64,000 nucleotides of DNA from a virus. The stretch spans positions 45,696 to 109,695 of IMG/VR virus record IMGVR_UViG_3300022921_000006, one strand, 5' to 3'. The position numbers were made by a program, and so were the translations under genes. Each line of letters opens with the position of its first letter. Within the stretch, counting starts at the first letter, position 1. The notes beneath the pieces were generated by a model. That model saw nothing but the letters and a program-made list of their open reading frames with translations. It did no database searches and was not told where the DNA came from. Shown in pieces: positions 12,910 to 21,060 of the stretch.

Positions 12910-14176
12910 TTTCTAATTTTTTAAGTTTAGGTAATTTCAAACTAATTTCATTAGGGACATCAGGTAAGTGTTCTTCCATTATTACCTCTAAAGCTTGTTT
13001 CATATTTCCATAACTAAAATGGTTTTTACTTTTATGGTATTGGAGTAATGCCTGTTTTTTATATTTAGGATAGTTATCAAAAACATCTTTTAAATAGGAA
13101 ACTGCCTGAGAGGGTTCTACTGAGAACCAACTTCCTTCTTTAAGGAGAATGTTTTTTACTAATGCACTATCATGTACTTTAGTAAGCTTTCCTTCTAACA
13201 AAGTAGTAAATTTACTATCTAAAAAATCAATATGGCCACTCCAATTAGTAGTAATAATAGGTTTTTTAGTTAAACTAAATTCTAATAAGGGTCTACCAAA
13301 TCCTTCCCCTTTAGTTAAAGATATCATAGCTTTAACTTTTTTATGATTGTAAAGATTATTCATCTCTTCATCAGTAAGTTCACCATGAAGTAAATAAATA
13401 TTAGGTAAAGTGTCTGCTTCTATTGTTTTTTTAATTTCATCTATTTTATCTAAGATCATTTCTCTATCCATATAAGATGCACCCGCCCCACTAGTTTTTA
13501 AAATTAATGCAGGTGTTTTTTTCTGGTTTTTGAATGTTTCGTAGAAGAGTTTTATCATTAGGCCTACATTTTTCCTATCTTCTCCTACAACTCCTTGCAT
13601 CCAATGTCCTACAAATAAGTAAGCAAATTGATCTTTTATATCTTTTAAATCAAATTTATTAGTTTCTTTTGAAGGAAAATATTTAGTTAAATCCGCTCCT
13701 TCAAATAATACTTCTATAGGTTTTTCTATATATATTTCAACAGGAGTATCTCCTTCTTTATGTTCAAATCTAAGGTTTTCAAATGTATTTTTGGAATGAT
13801 TTGAAGATACTAAATTTAAATCCATTCTATTTAATCCCTGGATCCATGAGGGATCACATACGGTGGTTTCTATGCCGGCAGTAATTCCAATATTATATTC
13901 CCCTACAGGTTGGAATTCATTAGGTACACTAATTTGAGCCCACACTTGGGGTTTCGCAGGAAGTTGATTACCTGGAGGAAGAAGGTGGGGTTGTATAAAT
14001 CCCCATTCCTCTAAATTATTTTCTATAAACCCCCAAGGGCAACTCCCCCATCTTTGGGGTAGAACTTTTACATTATATTTGTCAAGCTCAATAATAGCTC
14101 TAACTAAATCTCGAGAACGTGCTCCATAACCTGAGTAAGTGTCTATGGGGCAACTTATTATAAATAAAGGTTTCAT
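12896..14176 (-). CDS. Glycosyltransferase family 4 (GT-B)
   Basis: A 426-residue GT-B enzyme. The N-terminal domain starts SCPIDTYSGYGARSRDLV, a donor-binding glycine-rich loop. The C-terminal domain has AMISLTKGEGFGRPLLEFSL, the E-x7-E nucleotide-sugar motif, and ITTNWSGHIDFL. Retaining transfer from a nucleotide sugar is expected. Shares its start base with the stop of the next GT4 (14176), so the two GT4 enzymes are tightly coupled. Confidence 0.85.
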   Translation of the reverse strand: MKPLFIISCPIDTYSGYGARSRDLVRAIIELDKYNVKVLPQRWGSCPWGFIENNLEEWGFIQPHLLPPGNQLPAKPQVWAQISVPNEFQPVGEYNIGITAGIETTVCDPSWIQGLNRMDLNLVSSNHSKNTFENLRFEHKEGDTPVEIYIEKPIEVLFEGADLTKYFPSKETNKFDLKDIKDQFAYLFVGHWMQGVVGEDRKNVGLMIKLFYETFKNQKKTPALILKTSGAGASYMDREMILDKIDEIKKTIEADTLPNIYLLHGELTDEEMNNLYNHKKVKAMISLTKGEGFGRPLLEFSLTKKPIITTNWSGHIDFLDSKFTTLLEGKLTKVHDSALVKNILLKEGSWFSVEPSQAVSYLKDVFDNYPKYKKQALLQYHKSKNHFSYGNMKQALEVIMEEHLPDVPNEISLKLPKLKKLENVER

Positions 14177-15627
14177 TAATATTCTAATTTATGGGGTGTT
14201 ACTTTTGGTTTTCTAGTGTCTATTTTGATTAGTTCATACCTTTCTCGGGGCTTCCAATTTTTAAATAATGTATCTATATTATCTATAATACGGTAGGACA
14301 TTTTTTCTGCAGTGAATCCTGCTTCATCACTTAGAGCCCACTTTCTTCCTATTTCTCCTTTAATTTTTCTTTCTTTAGCCCCCATTTCCCATACCTCAAA
14401 TAATCTATTAGCGGCATCACTAGAATCACATCTATCATCAAAAATATAAGGGGTAGGAGGGGAACCTTGGATTGAAATACTTGAAGGGAAAATAGGAAAG
14501 GCCCATTCTCCATGTTGGGTATATGTTTTTCTATGGTTTGAAGGTATTTTCTCATTAGGGGTAAACCATTTTCCTTTATTATCTATAAATCTCATTTGGT
14601 CTTGCATTCCCCCGGTAACATTAGCTACTATAGGGTTACCTACAAGTAAAGCTTCGGTTAAACTTAACCCCCACCCTTCATTAGATGTAAGTTGGATCTG
14701 AACATCAGAGCAATTATATAGAAAATTCATATGCTCAGTATCCAATTTATCCTCTACAAATAAAATGTTATACTTTTTATCATCCCCACACAAAGTTTCA
14801 ATAACAGCAGGTAAATTGGTACCATTAGGATCTATCCTTTGGGTTTTTAATATTAGAAGACATTTCTCAGCTTGCTTGGGAGTAAGTTTATCAACGAATT
14901 GTTTATAGGCCCAAATAGTATCTGGTATCTGTTTACGCCTAATGTTTCTAGAGTTGTAAAGGGTAACAAAATCATATTCTTTGCCTTTAAAAAGCTCAGT
15001 TTTAAACTCTTCAAGCTGAGTGGCTTTTTCGTGTGATTTGTCGATAGGGAAAAATATTTTATGATTTAGCCCATGGGGAACATAAGAAATAATTTTATTT
15101 TTAGCTTTATCTCCTAATACTAATTTATTTATATTAACAGTCTGTTTTGAAATGCCCATTAACAAATCACATGATTCATAATATTCTTTATTATACATTG
15201 GGGCTGGGAAGTCGTCCCAAATATTTAAATAAATAATAGGAATATTTTGCCTAATTTCGTTTTCCATTTGAAACAACCAAGTCCAATATCTGGGGTCAGT
15301 AAATATAAAAATGGCATCAGGCTGCTCTCTTTTTATAAAGAACCTCACTGCATCGGGGTTCCCATACCCATTACTAGGGTATATAGTTACTGAGGTGTCT
15401 TCTAATCCTGTTATTTTATTGGTTTCAGGGCTTAAATCTATAATTTTTCCTTCTTCAGGGTGTTGTATTGCTGCTCCTATATTTACCCAATTATAGTGAT
15501 GGCAGGTATGGAGCACCATTTCTTTGGCTATAGTCCCTATTCCCGAATGAGTCCTAATATCATCACACATTAGGAGTATCTTTTTACGTTCCTCTTTGGG
15601 AACATATCCTTTCATTTTCGTAACCAT
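14176..15627 (-). CDS. Glycosyltransferase family 4 (GT-B)
   Basis: A 483-residue GT-B enzyme. N-terminal loop LLMCDDIRTHSGIGTIAKEMV; C-terminal VQIQLTSNEGWGLSLTEALLVGNPIVANVTGG, the E-x7-E donor site. It is one of two adjacent GT4 enzymes that probably act in sequence. Some alpha-glycosylated phage DNA or virion systems use GT4 enzymes, but the acceptor here is unknown. Confidence 0.85.
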   Translation of the reverse strand: MVTKMKGYVPKEERKKILLMCDDIRTHSGIGTIAKEMVLHTCHHYNWVNIGAAIQHPEEGKIIDLSPETNKITGLEDTSVTIYPSNGYGNPDAVRFFIKREQPDAIFIFTDPRYWTWLFQMENEIRQNIPIIYLNIWDDFPAPMYNKEYYESCDLLMGISKQTVNINKLVLGDKAKNKIISYVPHGLNHKIFFPIDKSHEKATQLEEFKTELFKGKEYDFVTLYNSRNIRRKQIPDTIWAYKQFVDKLTPKQAEKCLLILKTQRIDPNGTNLPAVIETLCGDDKKYNILFVEDKLDTEHMNFLYNCSDVQIQLTSNEGWGLSLTEALLVGNPIVANVTGGMQDQMRFIDNKGKWFTPNEKIPSNHRKTYTQHGEWAFPIFPSSISIQGSPPTPYIFDDRCDSSDAANRLFEVWEMGAKERKIKGEIGRKWALSDEAGFTAEKMSYRIIDNIDTLFKNWKPRERYELIKIDTRKPKVTPHKLEY

Positions 15628-15639
15628 TTTGTTTTTTTA

Positions 15640-15822
15640 TTATAAATCTAAACTATTGTGATTGTGGATTTGACGTTTAAAGTCTTCATCAGTAAGATAC
15701 AAATGAACACAACGGTCAGCAAGTTTTTGAAAAGAAAACTTATGTCTAACACATGCTACTTTAAATTCTTCAAATAAATCACTTTGAATTTTTACGCTTG
15801 TTAATGTTAAATCTTTTTTCAT
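15640..15822 (-). CDS. Ribbon-helix-helix DNA-binding protein
   Basis: A 60-residue protein with a ribbon strand (LTLTSVKIQSDLFEEFKVAC) followed by two helices (SFQKLADRCVHLYLTDEDF), matching Arc/CopG/MetJ-type repressors. It may be a local transcription regulator of the glycan island. It lies between two glycosyltransferase genes and has its own AATATTTATA box 17 nt upstream. Confidence 0.7.
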   Translation of the reverse strand: MKKDLTLTSVKIQSDLFEEFKVACVRHKFSFQKLADRCVHLYLTDEDFKRQIHNHNSLDL

Positions 15823-15838
15823 AGCTAATATATTTTGA

Positions 15839-15848
15839 TATAAATATT
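15839..15848 (-). promoter_or_regulatory. AATATTTATA box (motif A)
   Basis: Minus strand AATATTTATA upstream of the ribbon-helix-helix gene. Confidence 0.4.
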
Positions 15849-15855
15849 CGCGAAA

Positions 15856-16596
15856 TTAAAAAGATGTGTTTCGGGTATAACCCTCCTCAAAATGATCAAC
15901 AGTTAACTTATTGATAAATACAGGTTTTAAATCATGTTGTTTCATCCAAGGGTTAACTCTATTATAAAAATTTATATCTCCAGGTTCACGTCTTCCATAA
16001 AAATATAAAGGGTCTCTTCTTCTTAAAGGTATAATTCTATAGTTAATACAAGTACTAGAATTAATTATATTAATAGGAGTTGGGGGGAGATTAGTATAAA
16101 GTTCTGGGGGGTTTTGGCGGGGTAAAACACCATTTAGGTATTTGGATTTAGTATAAAGAAATGGAGATTGAGTAGTTTCTATTGCTGTAGCTAAGGTTTC
16201 TAAATGATCAGGAAAATAAATATCATCGTGGTCTAATTTACAGATATAATCATAACCTTCGTTTATAGCATATTCTATCCCTATGTTGGTACCGTGGGCA
16301 CCCCCACTATGCCATAAATCCTCTCCTCCTTTAGGATACCTTTTCCTTTCTACAGCCACTGGAAGGTTAATGGGTAGGGTTTTATTTGGGGGGCAAAGTT
16401 TAATTATTTGTTCAAATTCTGCTTTGTCTTTGTAATTATCTCCTATTAAGTATATTTTCCAATTTTTATATGTTTGGTTAAAAACACTTTGTAAGGTATT
16501 TTTTATATAACTAAATGTTTTACCATCAGGTCTATAATAAGTAGTTACAACTATTGCTAATTTAGGGTTACTATATTTTTTATTTATAAGTTCCAT
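15856..16596 (-). CDS. Glycosyltransferase family 2
   Basis: A 246-residue GT2. LAIVVTTYYRPDGKTFSYIK and NTLQSVFNQTYKNW are classic N-terminal GT-A motifs, and YICKLDHDDIYF is the metal-binding DxDD site near residue 120. A PGDINFYNRV segment follows. Overlaps the upstream acyltransferase gene by 13 nt. Confidence 0.85.
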   Translation of the reverse strand: MELINKKYSNPKLAIVVTTYYRPDGKTFSYIKNTLQSVFNQTYKNWKIYLIGDNYKDKAEFEQIIKLCPPNKTLPINLPVAVERKRYPKGGEDLWHSGGAHGTNIGIEYAINEGYDYICKLDHDDIYFPDHLETLATAIETTQSPFLYTKSKYLNGVLPRQNPPELYTNLPPTPINIINSSTCINYRIIPLRRRDPLYFYGRREPGDINFYNRVNPWMKQHDLKPVFINKLTVDHFEEGYTRNTSF

Positions 16597-17405
16597 AGTG
16601 GAATTCCTTTAAGGTTGGGTTCAATGTTTTTTTTCTTTTTAGCAGGAATTCCTATATAAACTCCACTATCTTTTATGTTTTTAATTACTACACTTCCTGC
16701 TCCTAATATTATATTATCTGATTGGAGTTCTATTCTAGGGTTTATGATGGTGGCACAACCTAAGAAACAATTATTAGATATCTTAACAGAACCCCCTATA
16801 GTAACATTATTAGCAAAATGTACATTTTCTCCAATTTTAGTTCCATGACCTATACAGCAACCAGGAGCTAAGTTAACATTGTCTTTTAAGGTTGTGTATT
16901 CATTTGCTGATCCTCTTACTATTGAAGTATTACTACCAATAATACAGTTGTTTCCTATTTTAACTCCACCTAATTGTCTTAAAAAAACTTTAGTAGCCCC
17001 ATCCCACACCCACATCATACCTTCGGTTCCAATACTGCAATTAGCATCTATCCTTGTTCCATTTCCTACTTCAGTTTTAGAATAAACTACAGAATTAGGG
17101 CCAATAATTACATTATCACCAATTACAACACCATCACCAATTACAGCTGTAGGGTCTATAGAACAATTATCACCCTTAATATATGATTTTTTATCAAAAG
17201 TGTATGGGTATTTTACTTGATGGGATAACCTATAAAATTCTAGTTGGGGATTTTTTACAATAACTTGTACTACATTATTTAATCCTTCAAATTTTTGTTT
17301 GCAAAATAATTTACAATTTTTTAAATGTTTTACATGTTCAGGATTATCACCTACATAATAAGTAATCATTCCTTCTTTAGTATTAGGTAAAATTGATAAT
17401 ATCAT
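16584..17405 (-). CDS. Hexapeptide-repeat acyltransferase (LpxD-like)
   Basis: A 273-residue protein. An N-terminal Rossmann-like part is followed by many left-handed beta-helix hexapeptides (IGDGVVIGDNVIIGPNS, IGNNCIIGSNTSI, ending VYIGIPAKKKK). The layout resembles LpxD-type or sugar N/O-acyltransferases acting on nucleotide-linked amino sugars. With the aminotransferase two genes upstream it probably completes an acylamino sugar. ATGA overlap upstream. Confidence 0.75.
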   Translation of the reverse strand: MILSILPNTKEGMITYYVGDNPEHVKHLKNCKLFCKQKFEGLNNVVQVIVKNPQLEFYRLSHQVKYPYTFDKKSYIKGDNCSIDPTAVIGDGVVIGDNVIIGPNSVVYSKTEVGNGTRIDANCSIGTEGMMWVWDGATKVFLRQLGGVKIGNNCIIGSNTSIVRGSANEYTTLKDNVNLAPGCCIGHGTKIGENVHFANNVTIGGSVKISNNCFLGCATIINPRIELQSDNIILGAGSVVIKNIKDSGVYIGIPAKKKKNIEPNLKGIPLWNL

Positions 17406-17887
17406 TTATTGTCCTTATATTTTTTAGCGGGAATCCCATACCAAATTTCATCTGCAGGAATATCATTTCTTACTTGGGAATTAGCACCTATAATTGAATT
17501 ATTTCCAACTGATGTATCAGGCATTAAGGTTACATTTGCACCAATTAGCACAAAATTACCTATACCTTTTACAATTTTTGTTGAATTTTCTTCAAGGTTT
17601 GGAGTGTCGGTTAATACAAACCCATATTTAATTACACAATTTTTCCCAATAGTAGCGTTTGCTGAGATTGTGCATCTGCTTCCCATAGAGGTTCTATCAC
17701 CCACTACGACGTTATTTCTAATTTCACAATAAGCAGTAAATGAACAATTCTTACCAATCTTCGCACCAGTCCTCACAATGCAAAACGGACCAATTTTAGT
17801 GTTATCACCAATTTCTACACCATCTTCTATTAGTGCTAGGGGATGAATTTCTACATTTTTACCTATTTTTGATTTGTTTGATATCAT
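17402..17887 (-). CDS. Hexapeptide-repeat sugar acetyltransferase
   Basis: A 161-residue single-domain left-handed beta-helix protein (IGKNVEIHPLALIEDGVEIG through SVGNNSIIGANSQV to WYGIPAKKY). It resembles FdtC/WbbJ-type acetyltransferases of dTDP-amino sugars. Its gene overlaps the aminotransferase gene by 4 nt, supporting joint action on one sugar nucleotide. Confidence 0.8.
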   Translation of the reverse strand: MISNKSKIGKNVEIHPLALIEDGVEIGDNTKIGPFCIVRTGAKIGKNCSFTAYCEIRNNVVVGDRTSMGSRCTISANATIGKNCVIKYGFVLTDTPNLEENSTKIVKGIGNFVLIGANVTLMPDTSVGNNSIIGANSQVRNDIPADEIWYGIPAKKYKDNK

Positions 17888-18513
17888 TTCTTATATATTT
17901 CAAATTTACTTAAATCGGGATAAGGTAGTTCCAAATCTTCATTGTGTTTCTTACCACCACCCATTTCATAGAATTGTCCCATAAGTAACAACCCCCTAGC
18001 TGCAAGTTCCGGCATCATGTAAAAGTTCCAACCTAACATATCAAAGTTATCTTCGTGATATGAACATTCTCTTCTTCCACTATATCTAGCTCTTTTAAAC
18101 CATAAATAAGCCTCATGTGAGTCAGTTAATATAGCACCACCTTTAGATAGCTTAAAATGTTTATAAGGTCCAGTGAATGAAATACACATATGTGTGTTAG
18201 GTAAATACATGTCTGCTGTAAATCTTAGAGCAGAATCCCATACGTTAGAGCCCTCTAATTGGTATGCTCCTTTTATGGTCTTTCCTTTTACAGGTTTAAA
18301 TTTAACTTTCCCCCCAGCATGAATAATTTCACAAGGGACTGATGGGTAGGTTCTAGAAGGAATAGTAATTTCTTTTCCTTCTATATTTTCATACTTTAAA
18401 GCTAAAAATAAAGCATTAGAAGCATTATCTACCGTAATAGCATACCTTGCTCCTGTATAATCTGCGAGTTTGGCTTCAAACTCTTCAGTAATTTTATATA
18501 TCCCGTTGGCCAT
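17884..18513 (-). CDS. DegT/DnrJ/EryC1-type sugar aminotransferase, short form
   Basis: A 209-residue PLP aminotransferase-like protein. It has TGARYAITVDNASNALFLAL (cofactor phosphate loop) and SFTGPYKHFKLSKGGAI, which holds the candidate Schiff-base lysine. Family members are about 370 residues; this one lacks most of the C-terminal small domain. It may be a minimal or partly decayed enzyme. Paired with two acyltransferases it points to a 3- or 4-acylamino deoxysugar. The dTDP-sugar precursors would come from the host. Confidence 0.7.
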   Translation of the reverse strand: MANGIYKITEEFEAKLADYTGARYAITVDNASNALFLALKYENIEGKEITIPSRTYPSVPCEIIHAGGKVKFKPVKGKTIKGAYQLEGSNVWDSALRFTADMYLPNTHMCISFTGPYKHFKLSKGGAILTDSHEAYLWFKRARYSGRRECSYHEDNFDMLGWNFYMMPELAARGLLLMGQFYEMGGGKKHNEDLELPYPDLSKFEIYKK

Positions 18514-18515
18514 TT

Positions 18516-19145
18516 TTAATATTTAACTTTAATTATAAATTCGTTGCTTAACTCTTTAGAAGCAGGTTTAGCTTTAAATTCATTTTTTAAAGTTCCAATT
18601 ATTTCATAATTGGGGTCTAACTCTTTTACTATATGATCTACAGCTGGTTTTACTTCAGGGGAGTGTTTAAAATCTAAGTAATCATCAAATATAATATAGC
18701 CTCCTACAGGAACTAAATCTTTATAGTTATAAAAATCATCAATTACAGCTTGATAACTATGATCCCCATCAATAAACAAAAGATCAATTACAGGGAATTT
18801 ATTTTTTACAATATTAATAGTAGAAAGATTACGAGAACTACCTTTAAAGTATTCCCAAGTATTATGTTCCTTTTTATATTTAGCTACATTTGCTTTAGCT
18901 ATTTCTGGGGGGATGGGGCTTCCTATATCAATAGATAAGCAATTGGTAGGATAGGGGTGGGAGGTCATTAAACATGCTGACCCTCCAGCAAAACATCCTA
19001 TTTCAACATAATTAATAGAATCTTTCCCTAAAAAAGTTCTTAAATCGTATAATATATGATAATGATGATGGAAAGTATGACTCTCCATATTATTTGAAAT
19101 AAATTCAACTAATTCTTTAGACTCTTGAGTAATTATTTGTTGCAT
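18516..19145 (-). CDS. Class I SAM methyltransferase (Methyltransf_24-like)
   Basis: A 209-residue Rossmann methyltransferase. NYVEIGCFAGGSACLM is the SAM-binding motif I, CLSIDIG motif II, and LLFIDGDHSYQAVIDDF with GGYIIFDDY completes the pattern of the Methyltransf_24 family, common in O-antigen loci. Probable O-methylation of a sugar. It overlaps the end of the nuclease gene by 13 nt and is the first gene of the glycan island in transcription order. Confidence 0.75.
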   Translation of the reverse strand: MQQIITQESKELVEFISNNMESHTFHHHYHILYDLRTFLGKDSINYVEIGCFAGGSACLMTSHPYPTNCLSIDIGSPIPPEIAKANVAKYKKEHNTWEYFKGSSRNLSTINIVKNKFPVIDLLFIDGDHSYQAVIDDFYNYKDLVPVGGYIIFDDYLDFKHSPEVKPAVDHIVKELDPNYEIIGTLKNEFKAKPASKELSNEFIIKVKY

Positions 19146-20056
19146 AACTCTTTATTATTATTAAAGGGACACCATTCACATAATTTAGATACAATTTTTG
19201 GGTGCTCCACGTTTAAATGTTTCCCTTCAGAAGAAAAACACTCAGTAATAAACTCATCTAATATACGGTCTGCTTTTTTAAGTTTATTTCTACCTGCAGC
19301 GGGTCTATGTTGTTGTACTCTATGAATTGGGTAATCACTATTTTCCCATATTTTTCTACGCACAATAAAGAATTCCACTTCTATATTTTCAAGCGGGATA
19401 CCATATTGTTCATTAAAGAACTTCTTATAAAGCACAAGCTGCATTTGCTTGTTTTCGTCTTTTTTAGCTGTATCGTTCCATCCCCTAGTAGACGTTTTTA
19501 TATCGTATACATAAAATTTGTTTGTGGGTTCATGGTATAATACGAGGTCAATAAAACCTTTGTATACTAAATTTCTACCAACGTTCATTACAATTGGTAA
19601 CTCGATTCCTGCTAGATGCCAACCACGATTACCAAAGTATTGTTTACGTTTTTTCTTAAGAAAGTCAAGTATTGCTACACCATCTTCAAAAAACTCTCGT
19701 AGTTCTTCTGGGGAGGAATAATGGGTGTCTTTATTTTGTTTGTATCCTTCTTTATACAATCCTATAAATTTTTCTTGAAATAACTCCTCTAAATTCATAG
19801 CATCTGCTTTTACCCCTGACTGTTCATATAATACAGTAAGCCAATCTTGGATTACTTCATGCATTGCCGTACCAAAAGTAAAATGGATAGATTGTTCATT
19901 TTGATAGTGTCCATCTTTGTACTGGAGTGCCCACTTGTGTGGGCAACTCCTGTACATAGACATTTGCGAATAAGAAATTGTCTTTTGGTAAGCATAATTT
20001 ACCTCAGGCAATTCTTTATTCTGTATCTCCTTGAGTATTTGGGGCTTCTTGGCCAT
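19133..20056 (-). CDS. PD-(D/E)XK nuclease, Cas4/RecB-like
   Basis: A 307-residue nuclease. YSQMSMYRSCPHKWALQY is the N-terminal signature, GFIDLVLYHE with VYDIKTSTRGW is the D...D-x-K catalytic core, and CEWCPFNNNKELC at the end completes a four-Cys Fe-S cluster with the early Cys, as in Cas4/AddB. Likely a recombination or DNA-processing exonuclease. It follows the clamp-loader genes. Confidence 0.82.
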   Translation of the reverse strand: MAKKPQILKEIQNKELPEVNYAYQKTISYSQMSMYRSCPHKWALQYKDGHYQNEQSIHFTFGTAMHEVIQDWLTVLYEQSGVKADAMNLEELFQEKFIGLYKEGYKQNKDTHYSSPEELREFFEDGVAILDFLKKKRKQYFGNRGWHLAGIELPIVMNVGRNLVYKGFIDLVLYHEPTNKFYVYDIKTSTRGWNDTAKKDENKQMQLVLYKKFFNEQYGIPLENIEVEFFIVRRKIWENSDYPIHRVQQHRPAAGRNKLKKADRILDEFITECFSSEGKHLNVEHPKIVSKLCEWCPFNNNKELCNK

Positions 20057-20231
20057 ATATTTTTTCTAATTTCTCTAAATAAAGTATGGCATCCATTAAC
20101 TCTTCTTTCATATGAGTGACCCATTCGGGGAATTGTAGATCTCCTCGATCCATGTTAACTCCATACTTTTGTTCACCCATTTTAGAACGGGTTTCAAATT
20201 GTTTAATTACTGAGGTAACTATGCTATCCAT
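20016..20231 (-). CDS. Small MazG-like or dNTP pyrophosphohydrolase-type protein
   Basis: A 71-residue all-helical protein with RSKMGEQKYGVNMDR and HMKEELMDAILYLEKL. The ExxD helix resembles one half of the MazG-type metal site. Proteins like this are common beside phage replication genes. Whether it is catalytic alone is unclear. Shares its start base region with gp62 (stop/start at 20231) and overlaps the nuclease by 41 nt. Confidence 0.6.
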   Translation of the reverse strand: MDSIVTSVIKQFETRSKMGEQKYGVNMDRGDLQFPEWVTHMKEELMDAILYLEKLEKIYGQEAPNTQGDTE

Positions 20232-20641
20232 TACTTAAATAATTCTTTAATTTCGTCTTTTTGTAAGCCCTGTTGTTGTAGTGCTTCCTTAATATACTTT
20301 TTATCAAGTATGTTTATCCAATCTACTGCTTGAGCGGTAGAAACTTCATAGAGGGAAGCAATTGTTTCCACTAATTTTTTATTGGGTTGTTTCATACTTG
20401 ATTTAATGTATTTTAACCAAACATTTTGTTTAGGGAGTAAACCACAATACACTGTATAGTATTTTTTCTTATCAGTGTAAGGTATGGTTTGAACATAATT
20501 TACCAACTCAACAAAGGGTTGGTGCATAGATAAAAAACGATTAACCATATAAGGATTAAAGGACTCCCTCTCTTTATCCGAGAAGGAGTCCCAATCTCGT
20601 TTCTTACCTGTTAACTCTTTGAGCCAATCAAAAAGTGTCAT
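20231..20641 (-). CDS. 62: Clamp-loader small subunit, gp62-like
   Basis: A 136-residue helical protein with FNPYMVNRFLSMHQPFVELV near residues 28-47. This motif marks the short gp62-like clamp-loader subunits of T4-like marine phages. T4 gp62 is 187 residues, so this is a reduced form. It partners the gp44 ATPase (21032-21952) to load the gp45 clamp. Unusually, two small genes separate 44 from 62, which are adjacent in T4. Confidence 0.75.
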   Translation of the reverse strand: MTLFDWLKELTGKKRDWDSFSDKERESFNPYMVNRFLSMHQPFVELVNYVQTIPYTDKKKYYTVYCGLLPKQNVWLKYIKSSMKQPNKKLVETIASLYEVSTAQAVDWINILDKKYIKEALQQQGLQKDEIKELFK

Positions 20642-20870
20642 ACTCGTCTCTCAATTCAGATGGGAGAGTTTCCGAGTAAATTTTTCCTGTGGCCCCATCA
20701 TAAAATACTGGAATGGGGAGGACAGCATCCTCACCACCTGTAATAAAACGGGATACTTTACGCAAGACAAATCCTTGCTTAAATATTTGGTCCCCATTTT
20801 CAGTAGTGATTGAGGTAGTTTTGCTCAAATCAAGTTGTGGTTGTTGAGCTGTCATTTCTGATTTCTTCAT
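20628..20870 (-). CDS. Small hypothetical protein between clamp-loader genes
   Basis: An 80-residue protein with RKVSRFITGGEDAVLPIPVF and GKIYSETLPSELRDEY. A globular beta-type composition; no domain recognised. Overlaps gp62 by 14 nt and the upstream 76-residue gene by 41 nt. Position suggests a replication-associated role. Confidence 0.55.
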   Translation of the reverse strand: MKKSEMTAQQPQLDLSKTTSITTENGDQIFKQGFVLRKVSRFITGGEDAVLPIPVFYDGATGKIYSETLPSELRDEYDTF

Positions 20871-21060
20871 AGTTTATTGTTTTAATTTCGTTGCAAAAAT
20901 AATATAATTCTTCTTTTTTAAGCACTGTGTCACAATGCCAGTATTGTTTTAATATGTTAGGATCTATTTTATCAGTAACCTTAGCGGTACGATACAATAG
21001 AAACATTCGTTCTCCAAATTCAAATATGTCTTTATATAACAACTTTACCAGAGATTTCAA
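20830..21060 (-). CDS. Small hypothetical protein downstream of gp44
   Basis: A 76-residue helical protein (MKSLVKLLYKDIFEFGERMF) with conserved-looking Trp/Cys residues (YWHCD) and a Ser/Thr tail. Overlaps the end of gene 44 by 29 nt. Function unknown. Confidence 0.5.
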   Translation of the reverse strand: MKSLVKLLYKDIFEFGERMFLLYRTAKVTDKIDPNILKQYWHCDTVLKKEELYYFCNEIKTINYEEIRNDSSTTTT

